Shown in pieces: positions 34,562 to 40,267 of a stretch of DNA of 40,267 nt; positions within the stretch are counted from its first letter, which is position 1; the number at the start of each line of letters is the position of its first letter. A program made the position numbers and the translations under genes. Under the pieces are notes generated by a model. The model was not told the DNA's origin. It searched no databases and was given only the letters and a program-made list of their open reading frames with translations. Source of the stretch: Pseudomonas nitroreducens TX1 (GTDB lineage Bacteria > Pseudomonadota > Gammaproteobacteria > Pseudomonadales > Pseudomonadaceae); the NCBI RefSeq assembly GCF_000313755.1, contig NZ_AMZB01000092.1:1-40267 (forward strand). Reading direction: 5' to 3'.

Positions 34562-35644
34562 ATGAACGCCGTGACCAAGATCGAACAACACAACCCCATC
34601 GGCACCGACGGCTTCGAGTTCGTCGAATTCACCGCCCCCGACGCCCAGGGTATCGAGCAGCTGCGCCAGCTGTTCACCGGCATGGGCTTCACCGAGACCG
34701 CCAAGCACCGTTCCAAGGAAGTCTTCCTGTTCCAGCAGAACGACATCAACATCGTGCTCAACGGCAGCCCCACCGGCCACGTCCACGAGTTCGCCAAGAA
34801 GCACGGCCCCAGCGCCTGCGCCATGGCCTTCCGGGTGAAGAACGCAGCCCAGGCCGCCGCCTACGTCGAATCCCAGGGCGCCAAGCTGGTGGGCAGCCAC
34901 GCCAACTTCGGCGAGCTGAACATCCCCTGTGTCGAAGGTATCGGCGGCTCGCTGCTGTACCTCGTCGACCGTTATGGCGACAAGAGCATCTATGACGTCG
35001 ACTTCGAATTCATCGAAGGCCGCAGCGCCAACGACAACGCCGTCGGCCTGCTGTGCATCGACCACCTGACGCACAACGTCAAGCGCGGCCAGATGGACGT
35101 CTGGTCCGGCTTCTACGAGCGCATCGCCAACTTCCGCGAGATCCGCTACTTCGACATCGAAGGCAAGCTCACCGGCCTGCTGTCCCGCGCCATGACCGCG
35201 CCGTGCGGCAAGATCCGCATCCCGATCAACGAGTCGGCGGACGACAAGTCGCAGATCGAGGAATTCATCCGCGAATACCACGGCGAAGGCATCCAGCACA
35301 TCGCCCTGACCACCGACGACATCTACGCCACCGTGCGCCAGCTGCGCGCCAATGGCGTGGATTTCATGAGCACGCCGGATACCTACTACGCCAAGGTCGA
35401 CACCCGCGTCGCCGGCCACGGCGAGCCGCTGGAGCAACTGCGCGAACTGAACATCCTGATCGACGGCGCGCCGGGCGACGACGGCATCCTGCTGCAGATC
35501 TTCACCAACACGGTGATCGGCCCGATCTTCTTCGAGATCATCCAGCGCAAGGGCAACCAGGGTTTCGGCGAGGGCAACTTCAAGGCCCTGTTCGAATCCA
35601 TCGAGGAAGACCAGATTCGCCGTGGCGTGATCTCCGACCAGTAA
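34562..35644 (+). CDS. hpd: 4-hydroxyphenylpyruvate dioxygenase
   Basis: A 360-residue non-haem iron dioxygenase that converts 4-hydroxyphenylpyruvate to homogentisate in tyrosine breakdown. Two vicinal-oxygen-chelate halves are visible. The iron ligands are His168 (IDHLTHNV), His246 (IQHIALTTDDIY) and Glu325 (FFEIIQRKG), and the C-terminal GFGEGNFKALFESIE helix that gates the active site is complete. GAGGAGG lies just before the ATG. MaiA follows after 52 bases. The next enzymes, homogentisate dioxygenase and fumarylacetoacetase, are not in this window. Confidence 0.96.
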   Translation: MNAVTKIEQHNPIGTDGFEFVEFTAPDAQGIEQLRQLFTGMGFTETAKHRSKEVFLFQQNDINIVLNGSPTGHVHEFAKKHGPSACAMAFRVKNAAQAAAYVESQGAKLVGSHANFGELNIPCVEGIGGSLLYLVDRYGDKSIYDVDFEFIEGRSANDNAVGLLCIDHLTHNVKRGQMDVWSGFYERIANFREIRYFDIEGKLTGLLSRAMTAPCGKIRIPINESADDKSQIEEFIREYHGEGIQHIALTTDDIYATVRQLRANGVDFMSTPDTYYAKVDTRVAGHGEPLEQLRELNILIDGAPGDDGILLQIFTNTVIGPIFFEIIQRKGNQGFGEGNFKALFESIEEDQIRRGVISDQ

Positions 35645-35696
35645 CTCGCTTGCCGGGCGACCGCGCGCTTAGCGTGGTCGCCTGCGGAGACCCGCC

Positions 35697-36338
35697 ATGC
35701 TCACCCTGTATTCCTACTGGCGCTCCAGCGCCGCGTACCGCGTGCGCATTGCGCTGGGCCTGAAAGGCCTGGCCTATCGCCAGGTGCCGGTGCACCTGGT
35801 GAAGGACGGCGGCCAGCAGCACGCCGCCGACTACAAGTCGCTCAACCCGCAGGAGCTGGTGCCGTTGCTGGTGGAGGGTGATGTGCGCATTGCCCAGTCC
35901 CTGGCGATCCTCGAGTACCTCGATGAAACCCATCCGCAACCCGGCCTGCTGCCGCGCGATCCGCTGCAACGTGCCCAAGTCCGCGCGTTGTCCCTGCATA
36001 TCGCCTGCGACATCCACCCGCTGAACAACCTGCGCGTGCTGCAGTACCTCAGCGGCCCGCTGGGTGTGGCAGACGAGGCGAAGAATGCCTGGATCCGCCA
36101 CTGGGTCGAGACCGGCCTGCGCGCGGTGGAAGCGGGCGTCGCCCACTGGACCGGCCCGCTGTCCCTGGGCGAGCGCCCCGGCTACTTCGAGGCCTGCCTG
36201 ATTCCCCAGCTGTACAACGCACGTCGCTTCGATTGCGACCTCTCCGGTTGCCCGCGCCTGCTCGCCATCGCCGCGCGCTGCGAATCCCTCGACGCCTTCC
36301 AGCAGGCCGCCCCGGAGGTGCAGCCCGACGCCCAGTAA
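35697..36338 (+). CDS. maiA: Maleylacetoacetate isomerase (zeta-class glutathione transferase)
   Basis: A 213-residue GST-fold enzyme that isomerises maleylacetoacetate to fumarylacetoacetate with glutathione as cofactor. The zeta-class motif SYWRSSAAYRVRIAL (residues 6-20) is diagnostic, and LNPQELVPLL, QSLAILEYLDE and the C-terminal LIPQLYNARRF follow. Its position right after hpd supports a role in tyrosine degradation. In P. aeruginosa I recall maiA next to hmgA-fahA and not here, so this may be an extra copy or a relocated gene. GGAGACCCGCC precedes the start. Confidence 0.92.
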   Translation: MLTLYSYWRSSAAYRVRIALGLKGLAYRQVPVHLVKDGGQQHAADYKSLNPQELVPLLVEGDVRIAQSLAILEYLDETHPQPGLLPRDPLQRAQVRALSLHIACDIHPLNNLRVLQYLSGPLGVADEAKNAWIRHWVETGLRAVEAGVAHWTGPLSLGERPGYFEACLIPQLYNARRFDCDLSGCPRLLAIAARCESLDAFQQAAPEVQPDAQ

Positions 36339-36438
36339 GCCCCACCGTTCCACCGCTCTTTAGCCTTGCCTTGCCCGCACCGTCTGGCCACGAGCCGGGC
36401 GGCCGATTCCCGTCACAGATAACAACAACAGGTGACGC

Positions 36439-37854
36439 ATGACGCGTGAAACTCAACACGCAGGCCAGCTCCAGCGCGGCCTGAAGAATCGCCATATCCA
36501 GCTGATCGCCCTGGGTGGCGCCATCGGTACCGGGCTGTTCCTCGGCTCGGCCGGGGTGCTCAAGTCCGCCGGGCCCTCGATGATCCTCGGCTATGCCATC
36601 GCCGGCTTCATCGCCTTCCTGATCATGCGCCAGCTCGGCGAGATGATCGTCGAGGAACCTGTAGCCGGCTCCTTCAGCCACTTCGCGCACAAGTACTGGG
36701 GCGGCTTCGCCGGCTTCCTCTCGGGCTGGAACTGCTGGGTGCTGTACATCCTGGTGGGCATGTCGGAGCTCACGGCGGTGGGCAAGTACATCCACTACTG
36801 GTGGCCGGAGGTGCCGACCTGGGCCACCGCCGCGCTGTTCTTCGTGGTGGTCAACGCCATCAACCTGTTCAACGTGAAGGCCTTCGGCGAGGCGGAGTTC
36901 TGGTTCGCCATCATCAAGGTCGCCGCCATCGTCGGCATGATCGCCCTGGGCTGCTACCTGCTGGCCAGCGGCACTGGCGGCGAGCAGGCGGCGGTGAGCA
37001 ACCTGTGGGCCCACGGCGGCTTCTTCCCCAACGGCATCGGCGGGCTGGTCATGGCCATGGCGATCATCATGTTCTCCTTCGGCGGGCTGGAGATGCTCGG
37101 CTTCACCGCCGCCGAGGCCGACCAGCCGAAAACGGTGATCCCCAAGGCGATCAACCAGGTCATCTACCGCATCCTGATCTTCTACATCGGCGCGCTCACC
37201 GTGCTGCTCTCGCTGACGCCGTGGGACAGCCTGCTGCAGACCCTCAATGCGTCCGGCGATTCCTACAGCGGCAGTCCGTTCGTGCAGATCTTCTCGATGA
37301 TCGGCAGCAGCACCGCGGCCCACGTTCTCAACTTCGTGGTGCTCACTGCCGCGCTGTCGGTCTACAATAGTGGCACCTACTGCAACGGCCGCATGCTGGT
37401 CGGCCTGGCGGAGCAGGGCGATGCGCCGCGCGCGCTGGCCAAGGTGGACAGCCGTGGCGTGCCGGTGCGCTCGCTGATGGTCTCGGCGGCGGTGACCTTC
37501 CTCGCCGTGCTGGTGAACTACCTGGTCCCGGCCCGCGCCCTGGAGCTGCTGATGTCCCTGGTGGTGGCCGCGCTGGTGATCAACTGGGCGATGATCAGCC
37601 TGGCGCACCTGAAGTTCCGCGCGCGCATGGATGCCGACGGCAAGCGCACCGCCTTCCGCGCCGTGGCGTATCCCGCGGCCAACTGGCTATGCCTGGGCTT
37701 CGTGGTGTTCATCCTCGGTGTCATGCTGCTTACCCCGGGTATCCAGGTGTCGGTCTATGCGATTCCGGTGTGGCTGCTGGTGATGTATGGCTGCTATCGC
37801 CTCAAGCGCCAGCCGGCGCGGCGTGGTGAGGCGGCCGCCGTGCTGGCCGACTGA
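36439..37854 (+). CDS. aroP: Aromatic amino acid permease, AroP-like
   Basis: A 471-residue APC-superfamily transporter with about twelve membrane segments. The amino acid permease signature is at the N-terminus (RGLKNRHIQLIALGGAIGTG, then GLFLGSAGVLKSAGP), with GEMIVEEPVAGSFSHFAHKY and FSFGGLEMLGFTAAEA typical for the AroP/PheP subgroup. It imports Phe, Tyr and Trp with protons. It lies downstream of hpd and maiA in the same direction, matching hpd-aroP2 (PA0865-PA0866), and would supply the tyrosine pathway. The 100-base gap to maiA has no clear terminator. Confidence 0.9.
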   Translation: MTRETQHAGQLQRGLKNRHIQLIALGGAIGTGLFLGSAGVLKSAGPSMILGYAIAGFIAFLIMRQLGEMIVEEPVAGSFSHFAHKYWGGFAGFLSGWNCWVLYILVGMSELTAVGKYIHYWWPEVPTWATAALFFVVVNAINLFNVKAFGEAEFWFAIIKVAAIVGMIALGCYLLASGTGGEQAAVSNLWAHGGFFPNGIGGLVMAMAIIMFSFGGLEMLGFTAAEADQPKTVIPKAINQVIYRILIFYIGALTVLLSLTPWDSLLQTLNASGDSYSGSPFVQIFSMIGSSTAAHVLNFVVLTAALSVYNSGTYCNGRMLVGLAEQGDAPRALAKVDSRGVPVRSLMVSAAVTFLAVLVNYLVPARALELLMSLVVAALVINWAMISLAHLKFRARMDADGKRTAFRAVAYPAANWLCLGFVVFILGVMLLTPGIQVSVYAIPVWLLVMYGCYRLKRQPARRGEAAAVLAD

Positions 37855-37884
37855 CTGCCAGACTTTGTGCCGGGCCGCCCGTGA

Positions 37885-37915
37885 TTGACCGCGCGGCCCG
37901 ACCTTTCCTAGAGTG
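37885..37915 (+). promoter_or_regulatory. Possible sigma-70 promoter of mliC
   Basis: TTGACC (37885-37890) and CCTAGA (37908-37913) are separated by 17 bases, about 33 bases before the mliC ATG. Only the -35 box is close to consensus. Confidence 0.35.
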
Positions 37916-37945
37916 ACCGGGCCATTTTTCGTCAGAGGGATACTC

Positions 37946-38323
37946 ATGAAAAAAGCACTTTGGCTGCTCGCGGCGGCCGTGCCGGTCCTGCTCGTCGCCT
38001 GTGGTGGCGAAGAAAAGAAAGCGCCCCAGGTCGACGCGCTGGTCCTGCCTGGCGACGCCAAGCTGGACTCGCGCAGTGTCTCGTACAAGTGTGAGGACGG
38101 CCGCAAGATCAGCGTGCAGTACCTGAACAAGGGCGACAACAGCCTCGCCGTGGTACCGGTGACCGACGCCTCCAGCCTGGTCTTCGCCAACGTCATCTCC
38201 GCCTCCGGCGCCAAGTACGCCGCCGGCCAGTACGTCTGGTGGACCAAGGGCGAGGACGCCACCCTGTACAAGGACTGGAAGGGCGGCGAGCCCGCCGATG
38301 GCGTGGCCTGCAAGGAGCGCTGA
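37946..38323 (+). CDS. mliC: MliC family lipoprotein, C-type lysozyme inhibitor
   Basis: A 125-residue lipoprotein. The lipobox LVAC puts the lipidated cysteine at residue 19 after KKALWLLAAAVPVL. The mature domain is the small beta-barrel of MliC/PliC, with YKCEDGRKISVQYLN and the Ser- and Lys-containing loop ISASGAKYAAGQYVWWTKG that inserts in the lysozyme active site. It protects the cell wall from host lysozyme. AGAGGGA precedes ATG 37946; the longer frame from 37913 lacks this site. The gene order aroP-mliC matches PA0866-PA0867. Confidence 0.92.
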   Translation: MKKALWLLAAAVPVLLVACGGEEKKAPQVDALVLPGDAKLDSRSVSYKCEDGRKISVQYLNKGDNSLAVVPVTDASSLVFANVISASGAKYAAGQYVWWTKGEDATLYKDWKGGEPADGVACKER

Positions 38324-38344
38324 TGTTCCTGCGCCACGTGAACG

Positions 38345-38371
38345 AAAAGCCCGGCCGATGCCGGGCTTTTT
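38345..38371. terminator. Terminator after mliC
   Basis: AAAAGCCCGGC (38345-38355), CGAT loop, GCCGGGCTTTT (38360-38370) then T. A and T runs on both sides make it usable by mliC and by the convergent outer membrane gene. Confidence 0.9.
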
Positions 38372-38417
38372 CATGGGCTTTCGATCGGTGAGGTGGGTAC
38401 CGGGCGGGTTCGCGAGG

Positions 38418-39332
38418 CTAGAAGGTGAACTCCAGGTTCACCGTCGGCGTCGAGGTACGCGTGCCGCGCCCCCCGTCCACGCCGAACTTGTTGTGCCAGT
38501 ACTCGTAGCCCACGCCCAGCCACAGGTTGGGCTGGCGCTTGGCGCCGGGCAGGGTGGCGAACATCAGCGAGGTGCGGATCAGCGTCTCCGGCGCGGTGTC
38601 GTTGTCGTTGTAATCCTCGCCCTTCTCCCCGGTGTAGTTGAGGAAACCCTGGAACTTCGCCCCGTGGTCGCCCAGCTGGAACGGCCGCAGCCAGGTCAGG
38701 TTGACCATGTAGGTGGGGTCGAAGGTGTGGTCCGGGTGCTTCACGTTGGGGATGCCGGAATGGTTCTTCTCGCGGTAGTAGAACAGCGACAGGTCCAGCA
38801 CGCCGGGGCCGTTGAACTTCACGGTGGGGCCGAACACCAGGGCGCGCTTCTTCGCCGAGCCGAGGTTGTTGTTGCGGCTGGCGTCGAAGCCGAAGGTGAA
38901 GGCGTGGTCCTTCACCAGCCCCTTGCCCTGGGGCAGGTCGAACACCCGCGAGGCATAGAGTTGGCTGCGGAACACGCCGTAGACCTCGCTGCTGCCATGG
39001 TCGGTGCCCTTGCGCGGGTCATCGCTGTCGGACTGCAGCACGTCGAGGTGGAAGAAGTTGCTGCCGTAGCGATACCCGTCGGCGTGGCTGAAGCTGAAGA
39101 TGCGCTTGCTGATGTCGTGCGGGTTGTTCGGGTTGGTGAAGCCCTTGCCGTAGCGGAAGCCCAGCGTGTTGCTGGTCCACTCGAAGAAGCGATCGTCGTC
39201 GGCCTGCGCCATCCCCAGCGGGGCGAGTACCAGCGCGGTACCGAGGGCGAACCGGCGGCCGGTGCTCAGGCGGCGGCTGGAACGCGGTTGGGGGCGGGCG
39301 GCGCCAAGGGCCGTCGTCGCGGAAGAAACCAT
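38418..39332 (-). CDS. Tsx-like nucleoside-specific outer membrane channel
   Basis: A 304-residue outer membrane beta-barrel. The signal peptide is long, with a basic segment RSSRRLSTGRRF, a hydrophobic ALGTALVLAPLG and AQA at about residue 44, and the mature start DDDRFFEWTSNTLGFRYGKG is typical of the nucleoside-binding (Tsx/OmpK) family. Alternating beta strands with aromatic girdles follow, and the last residue is Phe, preceded by VNLEF, which is the barrel-assembly signal. GAGGTGCAGC precedes ATG 39332; the frame open to 39476 has no such site. It probably takes up nucleosides or purines. A GntR-type operator lies upstream. Confidence 0.82.
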   Translation of the reverse strand: MVSSATTALGAARPQPRSSRRLSTGRRFALGTALVLAPLGMAQADDDRFFEWTSNTLGFRYGKGFTNPNNPHDISKRIFSFSHADGYRYGSNFFHLDVLQSDSDDPRKGTDHGSSEVYGVFRSQLYASRVFDLPQGKGLVKDHAFTFGFDASRNNNLGSAKKRALVFGPTVKFNGPGVLDLSLFYYREKNHSGIPNVKHPDHTFDPTYMVNLTWLRPFQLGDHGAKFQGFLNYTGEKGEDYNDNDTAPETLIRTSLMFATLPGAKRQPNLWLGVGYEYWHNKFGVDGGRGTRTSTPTVNLEFTF

Positions 39333-39454
39333 GCTGCACCTCTGTTCTTGTTTTTTTGGTTCTGGGGGCTTCGGGGCCAGCGTCCCGCAGGGTGAACTGC
39401 GGTCGGTGACAAGGCTGGGTTCTAATGGTGAATTGATGACATTGCAAGAGAAAC

Positions 39455-39476
39455 TTGTACACAGATTCGTATACAA
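39455..39476. promoter_or_regulatory. Candidate GntR-type operator upstream of the Tsx-like gene
   Basis: TTGTACAC-N6-GTATACAA has 8-base arms matching at 7 of 8. The site is about 125 bases upstream of the outer membrane gene and 110 bases upstream of arfB. The TTGTA/TACAA arms look like the sites of GntR-family repressors. No GntR gene is in the window. Confidence 0.4.
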
Positions 39477-39586
39477 AAATTGACGTGAAAGTCAGGAACG
39501 GACGCGCCGGCGCGAATTAGATGGCTTTGGGACAGGTGCGGTGGTGCACGGTATCCTGATGATCATTTTCTCCATGAATCGTCACC

Positions 39587-40000
39587 ATGCTGCAGATTTC
39601 CAACACCGTGCAGATCCCTGATGCCGAGATCGAGCTGAACGCCATCCGTGCCCAGGGCGCTGGCGGGCAGAACGTCAACAAGGTGTCCAGCGCGATGCAC
39701 CTGCGCTTCGACGTGTGCGCCTCATCGCTGCCTGAGTTCTACAAGGAACGCCTGCTGGCGTTGAGCGATCAGCGCATCACCAGCGAGGGCGTGGTGGTGA
39801 TCAAGGCCCAGCAGTACCGCACCCGGGAACAGAACCGCGAGGATGCGCTGAACCGTCTGGCGGAGCTGATCCGCAGCGTGGCGAAGGTGGAGAAGAAGCG
39901 CCGTCCGACCAAGCCAACGCTGGGTTCGAAGACGCGCCGGCTGGAGGGCAAGAGCAAGCGTGGGGCGATCAAGGCGGGGCGGGGAAAGGTGGATTTCTGA
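39587..40000 (+). CDS. arfB: Alternative ribosome-rescue factor ArfB (peptidyl-tRNA hydrolase)
   Basis: A 137-residue release-factor-like hydrolase that frees ribosomes stalled on messages without stop codons. The catalytic GGQ is at residues 26-28 in [17 protein letters not shown]. The C-terminal tail is very basic ([19 protein letters not shown], then [14 protein letters not shown]), which in ArfB enters the empty mRNA channel. Length matches the family (about 140). It corresponds to PA0868 in my recollection. The stop is followed by 37 bases and then the palindrome array. Confidence 0.94.
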   Translation: MLQISNTVQIPDAEIELNAIRAQGAGGQNVNKVSSAMHLRFDVCASSLPEFYKERLLALSDQRITSEGVVVIKAQQYRTREQNREDALNRLAELIRSVAKVEKKRRPTKPTLGSKTRRLEGKSKRGAIKAGRGKVDF

Positions 40001-40037
40001 CCAGTTGGTTCGGCTGGGCATTGTTGCTCGGGCGATT

Positions 40038-40267
40038 CCCTCTCCCCAGCCCTCTCCCTGAAGGGAGAGGGAGTTTCCGAGTCTCCTCAAGCATGGGCGG
40101 GTGCTGAAGATTGGGTGCTACCGGCTGGCACCTTGCGTTCATCCGAGTCACCGAACCAGTCCCCTCTCCCTGAAGGGAGAGGGAGTTTCCAAGTCTCCTC
40201 AAGCATGGGCGGGTGCTGAAGATTGGGTGCCACCGGCTGGCACCCTGCGTTCATCCGAGTCACCGAA
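40038..40267. repeat. Second tandem palindrome array, 112 bp units (runs off the window)
   Basis: Palindromes with arms CCCTCTCCCT/AGGGAGAGGG lie at 40050-40071 and 40162-40183, a period of 112. Each is followed by GAGTTTCC(G/A)AGTCTCC, GTGCTGAAGATTGGGTGC, CCGGCTGGCACC and a unit end of GTCACCGAACCAGTCC; the window stops within the second unit end at GTCACCGAA. The left boundary has an extra half-arm CCCTCTCCCC (40038-40047), as in the array at 12910. The units differ at a few positions (CGAG/CAAG, CTACC/CCACC, CTTGC/CCTGC). Confidence 0.93.

Overview
The window is a stretch of chromosome from a GC-rich Pseudomonas, most likely from the lineage close to P. aeruginosa (P. nitroreducens/citronellolis-like). 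This rests on protein recognition and gene order. The gene order in two blocks matches my memory of PAO1: the sulfonate block resembles PA3441-PA3450, and the right half resembles PA0853-PA0868 (oxidoreductase, fumC, DUF2804, DUF2059, bolA, trhO, dsbA-like, ABC exporter, rbdA, TenA-like, oxidoreductase, AraC, hpd, aroP, mliC, arfB). Pseudomonas-type REP palindromes fill many gaps. I saw no tRNA, rRNA, IS element, prophage or CRISPR array.

Region 1 (1-5500): the 3' end of a giant repetitive type I-secreted RTX adhesin with a von Willebrand A domain, ending at a strong terminator. Region 2 (5600-7240): a thiolase and a small DUF6316 gene. Region 3 (7440-16800): a sulfur-starvation cluster. It holds the 1-Cys peroxiredoxin LsfA, a first sulfonate-type ABC system (binding protein, permease, ATPase), then ssuE, ssuA, ssuD, ssuC, ssuB and ssuF. 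The proteins import organosulfonates, reduce FMN (SsuE) and release sulfite from the sulfonate with FMNH2 and O2 (SsuD); LsfA probably handles the peroxide by-products. Their Cys and Met content is strikingly low. Three different repeat families sit in the gaps of this cluster, including an eight-copy tandem array of 70-71 bp units between ssuA and ssuD.

Region 4 (16990-19360): a MAPEG protein, an EamA exporter and aquaporin Z. Region 5 (19520-22660, minus): DUF2804, fumC and an NAD(P)H oxidoreductase. Region 6 (22820-27240, plus): DUF2059, BolA, TrhO, a DsbA-family protein and an ABC exporter. Region 7 (27239-31420): a decayed methyltransferase pseudogene, the c-di-GMP enzyme RbdA, and a TenA-like protein. 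Region 8 (31450-34250): palindromic repeats, an MDR oxidoreductase with a 53-residue XapX protein, a repeat-rich gap and an AraC regulator. Region 9 (34560-37860): tyrosine catabolism (hpd, maiA, aromatic amino acid permease). Region 10 (37940-40267): the MliC lysozyme inhibitor, a Tsx-like outer membrane channel, ArfB, and a second tandem palindrome array that runs off the end of the window.

The most unusual content is the family of composite palindrome arrays (12910-13523, 31458-31610, 40038-40267). They share one hairpin and one unit end but have different internal spacers. I did not find a convincing new multi-gene system.
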